Source of the DNA: Aggregatilineales bacterium
GTDB lineage: Bacteria > Chloroflexota > Anaerolineae > Aggregatilineales > Ch27
Assembly (NCBI GenBank): GCA_029976025.1
Contig: JARKNX010000213.1
Location: 1 to 64,000 of the forward strand
Reading direction: 5' to 3'
DNA length: 64,000 bases
Translations under genes and position numbers: made by a program
Notes under the pieces: generated by a model
Databases searched by the model: none
Told to the model about the DNA's origin: nothing
Seen by the model: the letters and a program-made list of their open reading frames with translations, nothing else
Shown here: piece by piece, positions 17,227 through 26,913 of the stretch
How positions within the stretch are numbered: the stretch's first letter is position 1
Layout of the letters: each line of letters starts with the position of its first letter

Positions 17227-19065
17227 CTAGTCTCCGTAATGCATGTGCGCTGTGAGCGTACAACTGCTCGTGGCGATGAAGGTGATGTCGTTGTCTGTCC
17301 CCGATGCGCCGCAGCCGGACCAGTAGTTCACGTTGCATTTGGAATCGACAGCTACCGCGTGCGCCGCCATGACCGTCCCCGGCAGGTAGCGCCCGCCGGC
17401 GCAATTCGGGGCGACATCAAGCATCGCCGAGCCAGGGCCGTAACAGTCTCCCATATCGATTGTCACGTTGATCGTGTAGCAGTCACCGTCATCCTCCGGC
17501 GGAGGGCCGCCGGTGCAACTCGCCGGGTCCCACAGGCATATGCCTTCCGGCGAGGTGACGCATTCTTCGGCGGGATGCCCACAGGTGTCGCAGGAGCCGC
17601 ACGGCAGCCATCCGGGCGGTCGGCGGGGTTCCGACTCTGGGATCAGAGGTGGCACCTCGCCCGGCGGCACCTCGTCGCAAGCGCCCTCCGCGATCACGTC
17701 ATCTGCGGCTACCCACAGGCTGGTCACGACCTCGTGCCCGGGGAACAGCGTCTTGTCGATCTGCCACCACAGGCTGCCGTCTGCAGCAGTGGCAAACCCC
17801 AGGACCGGATAGGCGACCCCCGCCGTCAGCGAGGTGAAGATGGCGCGCATCATGCCCGGCCCGACGCGCGCGGCGACGCCCGCCCGGTCAGCGCGGACCT
17901 GGCAGGGGATTACCGGGATAAGCCTGCCTTCAAGTTCCAATCTGGCCTCGTCCGTGCAGACTGTCTCGTCGCCGATAACGGCCCGGAGCACAAACCGGAA
18001 TTCGTCGTAGCCCTCCGGCAGCACCCAGGTGAAGGCGGCGGGATCGCCCGGCCGCCATTCAGCGTGAGTCAGGTAGGTCTCGATACCGCCGTGGGAGAGT
18101 CCGTAGACATATACCGCATAGCCTTCCGCGCCGGAGGATATATCCCAGGTTACGATAACTTCCGGAGGATCGTCCGCTATCTGCGTAACGATAAGGCCGA
18201 GGTCCGGGCATCCCCTGCCGGTGATCAGCTCCTCCGGGCCGGGACAGGGCAGGCACAGAGCATCTGGCCTGACAGGAATGCCGGGAATCGCTGGCCGGTC
18301 AGAGCAGCCGGGGTTGTCGCCGGCGCATGTCACCAGCAGCCGCAGAGAGCCGGCCAGCGCCGGGTCTGCCGCTGCCACCTCCACATCGTACTGCCCGCTG
18401 CGCGGCGCGACGGTCACCCAGTCTTCCAACTGCTCGCCACCGCGCAGGATGGCGACTATCTGTCCGCGCTGGTCGCGCACCTTGATCAGATAGGGGAAGG
18501 TGAAAGGCTGCCCCGCGCTGGGATTGCTGATCATCAGCGTGGTCGGGCAGGCTTCTGTTAAGAAGGTAAAGTGCTGCGGCGACGCGCCCGCCGGGAGCGT
18601 GACATCCACCGGCTGGCCGTAGTCCAGCGGCATGCTCGTCGGGGCACCCTCCCCCAGCAGAATCAGCAGGAAGTCGCCGATGGTCCCGTTCTCGCCGCTC
18701 ACCCGCGCCAGATACACTCCAGCCTCCGGCAGGTTCAGCGATAGATAAGCGCCCGCCGGATCGTTATCGCGCAGATTCTGGGTGCTGCGGCCCAGAATCG
18801 CCCCGGTGGGCGCGACTACGTCGATTTGTACCTCAAGCGTCCCCGTCCAGCTTTCCGCCAGGATGGCGACGCGGTCACCGGCGCTGCCGGGAAATCCATA
18901 GGCCACTACCGGCGCATCCTCCGCGATTGTGCCATAAGCCCGGGAGCCATAGCCGAGCGTGCCGCCATTTTGCGCCCCTGTGCCGCCGGCAAGGCTGAGC
19001 AGAACTGCCGCCACGATCGTTCCGAGCAGCGCCAGCCGTACCACCCTGCTACGTTTAGTGTTCAT
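17227..19065 (-). CDS. Secreted pre-peptidase-domain-like protein, Cys-rich C-terminus
   Basis: A 612-residue predicted secreted protein of unknown function. A signal peptide (about residues 1-30, RLALLGTIVAAVLLSLAGG) is followed by two beta-sandwich units like bacterial pre-peptidase domains (about 35-140 and 150-240). A middle segment has fibronectin-like character. From about residue 465 a Cys- and Pro-rich region follows, with clusters such as CGSCDTCG. It is a paralogue of the upstream gene: both begin the mature part with GGTLxYGS and share the LRGGxxLED block. The start overlaps the upstream stop as ATGA, with a strong AAAGGAGGAG site, so the two are translationally coupled. Confidence 0.82.
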   Translation of the reverse strand: MNTKRSRVVRLALLGTIVAAVLLSLAGGTGAQNGGTLGYGSRAYGTIAEDAPVVAYGFPGSAGDRVAILAESWTGTLEVQIDVVAPTGAILGRSTQNLRDNDPAGAYLSLNLPEAGVYLARVSGENGTIGDFLLILLGEGAPTSMPLDYGQPVDVTLPAGASPQHFTFLTEACPTTLMISNPSAGQPFTFPYLIKVRDQRGQIVAILRGGEQLEDWVTVAPRSGQYDVEVAAADPALAGSLRLLVTCAGDNPGCSDRPAIPGIPVRPDALCLPCPGPEELITGRGCPDLGLIVTQIADDPPEVIVTWDISSGAEGYAVYVYGLSHGGIETYLTHAEWRPGDPAAFTWVLPEGYDEFRFVLRAVIGDETVCTDEARLELEGRLIPVIPCQVRADRAGVAARVGPGMMRAIFTSLTAGVAYPVLGFATAADGSLWWQIDKTLFPGHEVVTSLWVAADDVIAEGACDEVPPGEVPPLIPESEPRRPPGWLPCGSCDTCGHPAEECVTSPEGICLWDPASCTGGPPPEDDGDCYTINVTIDMGDCYGPGSAMLDVAPNCAGGRYLPGTVMAAHAVAVDSKCNVNYWSGCGASGTDNDITFIATSSCTLTAHMHYGD

Positions 19066-20510
19066 CGTAGCTCCTCCTTTGCCCGGAACGGCGCCGCCGG
19101 ACTCCATTCCGTGGGCCTCGGCGCGAACTCGACATCGATGCCCCCATCGCACAGGTAGCCGGTGGGCATATCGCCAGAGTCGCCCCCGCCTTCCGGAGCC
19201 TCATAGGCAGCGACGCGCAGATGGAAGCGGTTGTAACCGGCCGGGAACAGGTCGCTGAGGTGGTAAGTGGTGATGGAACCGGGCACGTCCAGGATGCGAA
19301 TAGCGATCAGGCCGCCGATGTCATAGGCGTATACGTGAATCAGATACACCCCCGCGCCGGGGGCGGCGCTCCAGCTCAGTGCGATCTGGCGATCATCGGC
19401 GGGGATCACATCTGCGTGGATATCGATCCCGCGGCAGGCGTCCGTAGTGGCCCCGGCGAGCGAGAACGGGACGCTGTCGGTGCAGCGCAGCCCTTCATCC
19501 ATCGTCTCGCCTCCGGCCTGCACAAAAGCTGTGAACGGCCCCCGCTCCGCATCTTCAGGGCGGACGATATAGGTGTGGCTTGTCTCGTCCACCAGCATGA
19601 TTGGCGAGTCGGCGAGGAGCGCGCCGGTCGCATCAATGATGCTGAAGATATACCACTGCGCGCCCTCCAGAGCCGGCCAGGTGAAGGTCATGACACCGCC
19701 GCCTTCCGGGGTGACGGTTACCTGGAAGTCCCCGCAAAGGCCGCTTTCATAGCACGATATCGGGTCACAAAGCCCGCCATTCGCACCGCCCGTAATGCAC
19801 CCGGGAGCCTGATCCAGACAGGTGATCAGCAGGAATACAGCGCCTGTCGCCGCCGGGTCGTCGGAATCAAGGGCGACTTCGTAGCGCCCGCTTAGCGGCG
19901 CGAGGATGGCCCGATCTTCCAGCGCGTCACCGCCGCGCAGCAGCGCGATGGTATCCCCGCCCTCGTTGCGCAGGGTTACCATAAACGGGAAGGTGAACGG
20001 CTGCCCTTCGGCCAGGTTAGCTACAATGAAAGCGGTCGGGCAGTCTTCGGCCTCAAAAGCGTAATACTGCCGTTCCGGGTTGGCCGGAAGAGTCGCCGTC
20101 ACGCCCTGCCCATACACCAGCGGCGTGGCATCTACGGCGCCCCGCCCCTGCAACTTGAGCATGTATTCGCCGATAGTCCCGCCTTCGGCGCTCACCAGCA
20201 GCATATAGATACCCGTCTGAGGGAGGAACAAAGACAGCGACGCCTCCAGGCTGTCTTCCGTCAGGAGGCTGGAGGCGGCCACATCCGCAATTTGCCCGTC
20301 TGGTCCGACCAGATCAAGATGTGGGTTTAGAGTCCCGACCCAGTTGCGCGCTGTAGCCTGCACCAGATCGCCCGCATTGCCGGTGAAGCTATACATCACG
20401 ACAGGTGAATCGGCTGAAATGCGGCCGAACACCTTTGATCCATAAGCCAGTGTCCCGCCGCCTTGCGCGTGCGCGACTCCAACTCTCGTCGGACTATCTG
20501 GCCCGAACAA
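19062..20510 (-). CDS. Secreted pre-peptidase-domain-like protein with disrupted start
   Basis: The open frame gives 482 residues from a TTG at 20510. The mature part (GGGTLAYGSKVFGRIS onwards) holds two pre-peptidase-like beta domains, then fibronectin-like segments, and is a paralogue of the downstream gene. The real start appears to be the ATG at 20588, preceded by AAAGGAGGG: from there the frame reads M-L-stop-RIRALLSKPVSLAILISL, a normal basic-then-hydrophobic signal peptide ending near AHAQ. An amber TAG at 20580-20582 is codon 3. Starting at 20510 would remove the signal. The gene may therefore be damaged, initiate from a rare codon, or contain a sequence error. Function unknown. Confidence 0.7.
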   Translation of the reverse strand: MFGPDSPTRVGVAHAQGGGTLAYGSKVFGRISADSPVVMYSFTGNAGDLVQATARNWVGTLNPHLDLVGPDGQIADVAASSLLTEDSLEASLSLFLPQTGIYMLLVSAEGGTIGEYMLKLQGRGAVDATPLVYGQGVTATLPANPERQYYAFEAEDCPTAFIVANLAEGQPFTFPFMVTLRNEGGDTIALLRGGDALEDRAILAPLSGRYEVALDSDDPAATGAVFLLITCLDQAPGCITGGANGGLCDPISCYESGLCGDFQVTVTPEGGGVMTFTWPALEGAQWYIFSIIDATGALLADSPIMLVDETSHTYIVRPEDAERGPFTAFVQAGGETMDEGLRCTDSVPFSLAGATTDACRGIDIHADVIPADDRQIALSWSAAPGAGVYLIHVYAYDIGGLIAIRILDVPGSITTYHLSDLFPAGYNRFHLRVAAYEAPEGGGDSGDMPTGYLCDGGIDVEFAPRPTEWSPAAPFRAKEELR

Positions 20511-20579
20511 CCCGAGCGGTATGATCAGGCTGATCAGGATAGCCAGGCTAACCGGCTTGCTCAGCAGGGCCCGAATACG

Positions 20580-20582
20580 CTA
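20580..20582 (-). other. In-frame amber codon at codon 3 of the natural start
   Basis: On the minus strand the sequence is ATG CTC TAG CGT ATT, directly after a good ribosome-binding site, and the frame then encodes a signal peptide. A single C-to-T change from CAG would explain it. Other genes in the window (nirK, PCuAC-SCO) end in TAG, so TAG is a stop here. Confidence 0.75.
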
Positions 20583-20754
20583 GAGCATGGAGATCCCTCC
20601 TTTCTGCGGATGCCCTTCTCCTTTGTTGATTTGTGATTCGCTGCACAAACTCATCATAATCGAAAAGATAGTAGTAATTCAAGTGATCCCGGCGGCCGGC
20701 AGCCGGGGTGCTTGAAATGCCGGGGAGGGCGCTGATAGCGCGCGGGGGAACAAA

Positions 20755-20783
20755 AAGCCGGATCGTGCGATCCGGCTTGTTTT
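20755..20783. terminator. Terminator of the DUF11 protein gene
   Basis: AAGCCGGATCG pairs with CGATCCGGCTT around a minimal loop, with TTGTTTT on the plus side and TTTTTGTT on the minus side. It follows the stop at 20835 on the minus strand. It insulates the large gene from the secreted-protein pair downstream. Confidence 0.85.
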
Positions 20784-20834
20784 GCGAGAGAGGGTCGGGG
20801 GCTTAGCCTGGCCGGCCCTCCTGATTCCGGGCGG

Positions 20835-23800
20835 TTAGCTCCTGCGCCGCTTGAGTACGTTGTAGCCGGCGAGGAAGGAGACGACGACTCCGATAGCCCC
20901 CGTCACCAGGCCAGGCCAGATCGGGAGCGCGGAGCGCCCGGCGTCCGGCGGCGGATACCCGGTGCTGGGCAGGTCACTGATGCCCGTCACGCGGGCCTGC
21001 GCGCTGCGTGTGACCGGGTCGTTGTTCGGCCCAACGCCGCTCAGGTTCGCCACATTCTCCACATCCAGCGGGCTGACCAGCACGATGGTGACGATGGTAG
21101 CCCGGACCGTCTGACCGGGGTTGAGGACAGGGATGGTGAAGGTGACAGTCTGGCCGGCAACGGCGGCGGTCCCGGTCTCAATCCAGACGCTGTCAATGCG
21201 CAGGGCAGAGGCGATAGTGTCGGTGATGACGACATTGGTGCCCGGGGCGGTCCCGATGTTGGTGATCGTGAACTCCCATGTCAGCCGTTCGCCGGGCAGC
21301 CCCACGCCGCCGCTTTGCAGGTAACCCACCTTGCTGATTGCCGGGTCAAACACCAGGATTCCTGGCGGTGGCGGCGGGCTTGTTGGCACGGGGGTCGGCT
21401 GCACGCCGGTGCCAACGGTGGTGTCCTCAGTGTCAGTATTGGTGCCGGGGTTGGGGTCGGGCGTGCTGGATGTGACCGACACGGTATTCGTGATGGTGCC
21501 GGTTGTGGCCGGGTCCACGGTCACGGTGACGGTGTAGGAGGCGGAGCTGCCCGCCGCGATCGTGCCCAGCGAGCAGGTCGGGACGCCGGCCGGATCTTCG
21601 GCGCAGCCGGCGGTGGAGACGAAGGTGACGCCGGCCGGGAGCGTGTCGGTCGCCACGACATCGTCCGCGTCAGCCGGCCCGGCGTTGGTGACGGTGATGG
21701 TGTAGGTCAGCGTGCCGCCGGGTTGGACCGGGTCGGGGTTATCCGACTTGGTGACTCTGAGTTCGGCGGTGCCTGGCGGGGCGACGGTGGTGTCCTCCGT
21801 ATCGGTGTTGTTGCTGGTATCCGGGTCGGGCGTGTTGGATGTGACCGACGCAGTATTCGTGACCACACCGGACGTAGCCGCATCCGCGGTCACCGTGATA
21901 GTGTAGGAGGCGGAGCCGCCCGCCGCGATCGTGCCCAGCGAGCAGGTCGGGACGCCGGCCGGATCTTCGGCGCAGCCGGAGGTGGAGGCGAAGGTGACGC
22001 CCGCCGGGAGCGTATCGGTCACCACGACGTCGGTCGCGCTGGACGGTCCGGCGTTGTTGACGGTGACGGTGTAGGTCAGCGTGTCGCCGGGCAGGACCGG
22101 ATCGGGATTATCCGACTTGGTGATGCTGAGATCGGCAGAGGTGCCAACGAAGGTGTCTTCAGTGTCGGTGTTGTTATTGGGATTGGGGTCAGGCGTGCTG
22201 GACGAGACCGACGCAGTATTCGTGATGGTACCGGCTGTGGCCGGGTCCACGGACACCGTGATGGTGTAGGAGGCGGAGCTGCCCGCCGCGATCGTGCCCA
22301 GCGAGCAGGCCGGGACGCCAGCCGGATCTTCAGCGCAGCCAGAGGTGGAGCTGAAGGTGACGCCGGCCGGGAGCGTGTCAGTCACCACAACGTCGGCTGC
22401 GTCAGCCTGTCCGGCGTTGCTGACGGTGACGGTGTAGGTCAGCGTGTCGCCGGGCAGGACCGGGTCGGGGTTATCCGACTTGACGATGCTGAGGTCAGCG
22501 GTGCCCGACGGAGTGACGGTGGTGTCCTCCGTATCGGTGTTGTTGCGGGCATTCGGATCAGGTGTGTTAGACGTGACGGATACGGAGTTCGTAATCACAC
22601 CGGACGTAGCCGCGTCCACAGTCACCGTGACGGTGTAGGAGGCGGAGTCGCCCGCCGCGATCGTGCCCAGCGAGCAGGTCGGGACGCCGGCCGGATCTTC
22701 GGCGCAGCCGGAAGTGGAGTCAAAGGTGACGCCGGCCGGGAGTGTATCGGTCACCACGACGTCGGTGGCATCGGATGGCCCGGCGTTGTTGACGGTGACG
22801 GTGTAGGTCAGTGTGTCGCCAGGCAGGACCGGGTCGGGATTATCCGACTTGGTGATGCTGAGATCGGCGGAGGCGGTGACGGTCAGCGTCGCGTCTGTGC
22901 CGGTCGGGTTCGTCACGGGATTGTCGGAGGGATCGCGCGCGTCCACGGCATTAGCCGGAATGTCGTTGAGGTACGTCCCGGCTGCTGCGGCCGTGACAAC
23001 GGCCGTGATCTGGCAGGCCTGGTTGGCGGAGAGACTCCCGTTGACAAGAGCTATGCTATCGCCGCCCGCCGTCGCGTTCACTGTGCCGCTGCCGCATGTG
23101 GTGCTGGTGGTCACCGGGCTGGCGATTGTGACGCCGGCCGGGAGCGTATCGGTCAGGTTCACGCTGGTGATGGCGAAGCCGTTGGTGTTGATGATCTGGA
23201 TGGTGACCGTGCTGGTGCCGTCGACCGGGATTGTGTCCGGCGTGAAGGCCTTGGCCACGCCCAGGCCGGGGGTATACGTCAGCGAGGCAGAGGCGGCCTG
23301 AGCGTTAGTCGCGCCAGATTTCGAGGTGACGCCCCCCGCCGGTATCGTGTTTGTCAGGTTGCCGCTCACTGTGGACGTGACCTGTATGGCGATGCGGCAG
23401 GTGCTGTTGGCCGCGATATCCAGCCCGGAGAAGCTGAAGCTGGTCGAGCCGGGAGTCGTGCCCGTTGATGACCAGGTTGTGCCGCAGCCGGTCAGGGTCA
23501 GGTTAGCCGGCAGGAAGACTTGCATCCCCGCCGGGAGATTATCCACAAACTGGGCGTCTTCGATCGCCACCCCCTGCGGGTTCTCGATCTCCACCGTGAG
23601 CACGGACGATTGCCCGCCCGTCACGAGCAGCGGATTGAACGACTTGTTCACATTGAGAACCAGCGGCAGGAAGTTCAGGTTGGCGCTGGCTGCCGCCCGG
23701 TTGTTGATGCCCTGCGCCGAGGTCACCTGGCCCGCATTGATCCTGTTGGTCGCCGCGCCGCTGGTATAAGCGCCATTGTGATTCTGGGGTTCGACATCGA

Positions 23801-26573
23801 CTGCGATAGTACAGATGCCTTCCGTGCCCCCGACCTGGGACTGAATCTGCCCGCCGGTCAGGGTGATCGTCGTGGCGCCCGCCGTCGCCCCCACGGTGCC
23901 TGTGCCACAGGTCGTCGATGCGTTGGGAGGGTTGGCGATTCGCAGCCGGCGATTGTCAGAGTTCGGCAGATTATCGGTCAGGGCGAGACTGGTTAGCTCC
24001 TGTGACGAGTAATTGCGAATGGTGATGATAAGGGTCGAGCGTCCGGTCGGCGAAATCGTCGCCGGGTTGAACTGCTTGGCGACCGTCAGCCCGGTCACGC
24101 TCAGGTCCCTGGAGATCGCCGTTGTATTCTGGGCCGGCACGCCGCCCGCGAATTGGCCGGTGACCGCGCCAATCGGGAGGCTGTTAGTCAGATTCCCGCT
24201 GGCATTCGGTGCCGTGACGCTGACCGAGACCTGGCAGTTGCCTCCGGCGGCGATCGTCGCCCCGGAGAGGGCGACAGTCCCGCTCCCGGGCGCGGCGGAC
24301 ACGGTTCCCGCCCCGCAGCCGGTCGTCGTCAGGTTGTTGGGCGTGGCGACGATCATCCCGGCCGGCAGGGTGTCGGTATAAGCGACATTCGACAGCCCCG
24401 CCCCGGCCGGGGCGTTGATCCGGATGGTCATGGTTGACGTGCCGTTGCTGTTGATGGAAGTCGGGGCGAATGACTTGCTCCCGCTGATGCTGGCGTTCAC
24501 GTTCAGGGCAGCCTGAAAGGCCGCCGCGTTCTGAACCGGGGTGCCGCCCGCTGACGCGGTGATGCTGCCCGCCGCCATGAGATTGGTGTACGCGCCGGGC
24601 GAGTTGGAGACCACATTGACCTGCACGGTGCAGGACTGAGGATATGACGTTCCGGTGATGCTGCCGCCGGTCAGGCTGATCGTGCCAGATCCCGCCGCGG
24701 CTGTCACAGTGCCGCCGCAAGAGTTGTTCACATTGGGATTGGCGGCAACTACCACGCCGGCTGGCAGGGCGTCGGTGAAGGCGATACTGCTCAGCGCCTC
24801 AGTGGGCGCCTGAATCGTGATCGTAAGCCGTGATGTCTGCCCGACCTGCACGGGTGTCGGATTGAAGGTCTTGCTGCCGATAGGCGCGCCGGTACCGCCG
24901 CCGCCGGTGGATACGACCTGTAGCCTGGCTGAAGTGGGGTTATGCAGCACCGGCGTGCCGCCGATGGTCGCGGCATTGGCCGGGATGTCGTTAACATACC
25001 CGTCTACATTGATCGTGCTGGATGTCACATCAATCTCGATATAGCACGAGCCAGAAGCCGGGATGGTCAGCCCGTTTGCGGTGATGGAGCTGGCCGTCGA
25101 GGTTACCGTCCCGGCCGGGCAGGTCGTGGCAGGGTTGGCCGGAGAAGCGATGCTGATCCCCGCCGGCATGGCATCGGTCAGGCTCAACCCGACGAGGTCA
25201 ACTATGCCCGGATTGGTGAACAGAATGCGCAGCCGGCTTGTCCCGCCGACCTGGATAGCCGATGGGGTGAACGATTTACCGAGCGTCAACCCGTTGAAGG
25301 CGATGCTGGCGCTGGCCGAGCCGCTGGACGCGAAGCCGTTCCCGGATGACACGTTGCCCGGCGGAATCTCATTGACATAGACGTTCGCCACCGTTGAAGT
25401 CACATTGACTCTCACGGTGCAGGTGGTGCCCGCGGACACCGAGCCAGTAATCGGGAGGCTGGTATCGCCCGGATTTGCCGCCAGCGTGAGGCCGGGGCAG
25501 GAGGAGCTGATACCTGCCGGATTGGCTACTGTAATACCGGCTGGCAGGTTATCGGTAATGCTGACGCCGGTGGCTGGCACAACCGGGTTAGGATTGGCCA
25601 CCGTGATGGTCAGGACGCTTGTCTCGCCGATCATAACCGGTGTCGGCGCAAAGTTCTTGGTGATATTCAGGACATTGGCCTGTACCGAATAATTGATGTA
25701 GGCGTCCTGGTTAGTCACCCCCTGATTACTGGTCACGCTGCCCGCCGGGATTGTGTTGGTGTAGGACCCGGTGGCTGTCTGCGTTACCGTCAGCGTCACA
25801 TCGCATTGCTGGCGCGGCGCGATGGTCGCCCCGGAGATAGCGACCTGCGTCGCCCCCGGCGTGGCGATCACGGTCGGCGACCCGCAGTTCGAAGTCGCCA
25901 CACCGGGCGTTGTATAAATCGAGAGCTCGGGCGGGAAGTCATCCGTCAGCGCGACGTTGGTCAGCGTCACCGTATTATCGTTGTTTGTGATGCGGAGCGT
26001 CAGACGTGAAGTGGCGCCGGAATAGAACGTGTTGGGGTTCATCAGCTTCACCAGCGAAAGCTGGGCGATGTTCCGCACGGTCAGGGTGGCGCTGGCCGGC
26101 GTCGTGTTCGTCTCTGTGATGCCGCCAGGGAGCGAACCGGTCAGGTTGCCGGCGGGGATGGTGTTGATCAGGTTGCCCTGCACCGTGGTCGTGATCTCGA
26201 TCGTCATCGCGCACATGCCTGGCGTTGCGCCGACCTGGCCGGGTATCGTCCCGCCGGACAGGGAGAAGGAGCCTCCTCCCGCGACCGCGGTGACGCTCCC
26301 GCCGCAGGTGTTAGTAACGGCCAGAGGGTCAGCGATGAACATCCCGGCTGGCAGGGTGTCGCTGAAGGTGACGTTGGTCATTTCCTGCCCCGGATTCGGG
26401 TTGAAGAGCTGGACAGTAATGGTTGATTTTTCGCCGGGGTTGATAGTCGTTGGGGAGAAGCTCTTGTTCAATTCTGGTGCGAGCGCATAAGCACGCCCGT
26501 CGGGCTGGAACAGCCCCACCATGACAATGATCAGGACAAGGGTTAATCGGATAAATCTGTGTCTGGCAGCCAT
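20835..26573 (-). CDS. Giant DUF11-repeat surface protein with LPSTG sorting-like signal
   Basis: A 1912-residue exported protein. Signal peptide about residues 1-31. About nine diverged DUF11-type beta-sandwich repeats (each near 115-120 residues, pattern KxFxP..GxxSxLTI...LPAGxxIAxP) are followed by four almost identical units of about 122 residues (SDNPDPVLPGDTLTYTVTV to STPDPN.NTDTEDT). Then comes a Pro linker, one more conserved-repeat domain and a C-terminus with LPSTG (1868-1872), a hydrophobic stretch and KRRRS, the layout of a sortase substrate. A GAGGAGGGAG site precedes the ATG. It probably projects from the cell surface. No sortase gene lies in the window. Confidence 0.9.
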   Translation of the reverse strand: MAARHRFIRLTLVLIIVMVGLFQPDGRAYALAPELNKSFSPTTINPGEKSTITVQLFNPNPGQEMTNVTFSDTLPAGMFIADPLAVTNTCGGSVTAVAGGGSFSLSGGTIPGQVGATPGMCAMTIEITTTVQGNLINTIPAGNLTGSLPGGITETNTTPASATLTVRNIAQLSLVKLMNPNTFYSGATSRLTLRITNNDNTVTLTNVALTDDFPPELSIYTTPGVATSNCGSPTVIATPGATQVAISGATIAPRQQCDVTLTVTQTATGSYTNTIPAGSVTSNQGVTNQDAYINYSVQANVLNITKNFAPTPVMIGETSVLTITVANPNPVVPATGVSITDNLPAGITVANPAGISSSCPGLTLAANPGDTSLPITGSVSAGTTCTVRVNVTSTVANVYVNEIPPGNVSSGNGFASSGSASASIAFNGLTLGKSFTPSAIQVGGTSRLRILFTNPGIVDLVGLSLTDAMPAGISIASPANPATTCPAGTVTSTASSITANGLTIPASGSCYIEIDVTSSTINVDGYVNDIPANAATIGGTPVLHNPTSARLQVVSTGGGGTGAPIGSKTFNPTPVQVGQTSRLTITIQAPTEALSSIAFTDALPAGVVVAANPNVNNSCGGTVTAAAGSGTISLTGGSITGTSYPQSCTVQVNVVSNSPGAYTNLMAAGSITASAGGTPVQNAAAFQAALNVNASISGSKSFAPTSINSNGTSTMTIRINAPAGAGLSNVAYTDTLPAGMIVATPNNLTTTGCGAGTVSAAPGSGTVALSGATIAAGGNCQVSVSVTAPNASGNLTNSLPIGAVTGQFAGGVPAQNTTAISRDLSVTGLTVAKQFNPATISPTGRSTLIITIRNYSSQELTSLALTDNLPNSDNRRLRIANPPNASTTCGTGTVGATAGATTITLTGGQIQSQVGGTEGICTIAVDVEPQNHNGAYTSGAATNRINAGQVTSAQGINNRAAASANLNFLPLVLNVNKSFNPLLVTGGQSSVLTVEIENPQGVAIEDAQFVDNLPAGMQVFLPANLTLTGCGTTWSSTGTTPGSTSFSFSGLDIAANSTCRIAIQVTSTVSGNLTNTIPAGGVTSKSGATNAQAASASLTYTPGLGVAKAFTPDTIPVDGTSTVTIQIINTNGFAITSVNLTDTLPAGVTIASPVTTSTTCGSGTVNATAGGDSIALVNGSLSANQACQITAVVTAAAAGTYLNDIPANAVDARDPSDNPVTNPTGTDATLTVTASADLSITKSDNPDPVLPGDTLTYTVTVNNAGPSDATDVVVTDTLPAGVTFDSTSGCAEDPAGVPTCSLGTIAAGDSASYTVTVTVDAATSGVITNSVSVTSNTPDPNARNNTDTEDTTVTPSGTADLSIVKSDNPDPVLPGDTLTYTVTVSNAGQADAADVVVTDTLPAGVTFSSTSGCAEDPAGVPACSLGTIAAGSSASYTITVSVDPATAGTITNTASVSSSTPDPNPNNNTDTEDTFVGTSADLSITKSDNPDPVLPGDTLTYTVTVNNAGPSSATDVVVTDTLPAGVTFASTSGCAEDPAGVPTCSLGTIAAGGSASYTITVTADAATSGVVTNTASVTSNTPDPDTSNNTDTEDTTVAPPGTAELRVTKSDNPDPVQPGGTLTYTITVTNAGPADADDVVATDTLPAGVTFVSTAGCAEDPAGVPTCSLGTIAAGSSASYTVTVTVDPATTGTITNTVSVTSSTPDPNPGTNTDTEDTTVGTGVQPTPVPTSPPPPPGILVFDPAISKVGYLQSGGVGLPGERLTWEFTITNIGTAPGTNVVITDTIASALRIDSVWIETGTAAVAGQTVTFTIPVLNPGQTVRATIVTIVLVSPLDVENVANLSGVGPNNDPVTRSAQARVTGISDLPSTGYPPPDAGRSALPIWPGLVTGAIGVVVSFLAGYNVLKRRRS
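21421..22890. repeat. Four near-identical tandem DUF11 coding repeats
   Basis: The phrase beginning GTGTCCTC recurs at 21421, 21790, 22153 and 22522, giving periods of 369, 363 and 369 bp. Each copy encodes one DUF11 unit. The copies are very similar at DNA level while the upstream repeats are diverged, which suggests recent expansion by unequal recombination. The exact copy number could be an assembly artefact. Confidence 0.85.
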
Positions 26574-26826
26574 GTCTCCCTCCTCATACGGTTGAGAACG
26601 AACGATAATCCGGTAGATAGTGTGTAAAACTTCCTGACGAGCGACGAGTCTATTCAGGTGTGGATGGCCGTGGTGCTGCGCACAAGCTCCGGCTGTGCCC
26701 CCCTGCAGCCAGCCCCCCTGTGTTCGCTTCCAGAGTCCAGCTTTCAGGCAAGCATGAATGTCCGGAGGCGATCGCTTACGGTATTCTCGACAGATTACAT
26801 CTTAATTTACATAAAGGAGGCTAATC

Positions 26827-26913
26827 TTGATTTGTTCCGACTATAGCAAACAGGTGTTAAAAGCGCAAGCGTTAGAAAAACGCAACTTTGGGTTAACCCT
26901 TGCATCATTGTAG
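26827..26913 (+). CDS. Possible 28-residue small protein
   Basis: AAAGGAGG (26813-26820) stands 6 nt before a TTG. The frame is open for 28 codons (starting M-I-C-S-D-Y-S-K, ending T-L-A-S-L) and stops at TAG 26911. The product would be hydrophilic, with a Lys/Arg-containing middle. Only the ribosome-binding site and local AT-richness support it; chance is likely enough that confidence is low. Confidence 0.2.
   Translation: MICSDYSKQVLKAQALEKRNFGLTLASL

Noticed and set aside
20580-20582. Recoded TAG (alternative genetic code)
   Set aside because: TAG terminates other genes in the window, such as nirK and the PCuAC-SCO gene, at the expected protein ends.
21421-22890. CRISPR-like array
   Set aside because: The repeats are about 366 bp, in frame and code for DUF11 domains; there are no short repeats with spacers.
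26658-26846. 62-codon plus-strand ORF upstream of the amino-sugar cluster
   Set aside because: No Shine-Dalgarno site, odd composition, and it overlaps the better-supported mini-ORF region.
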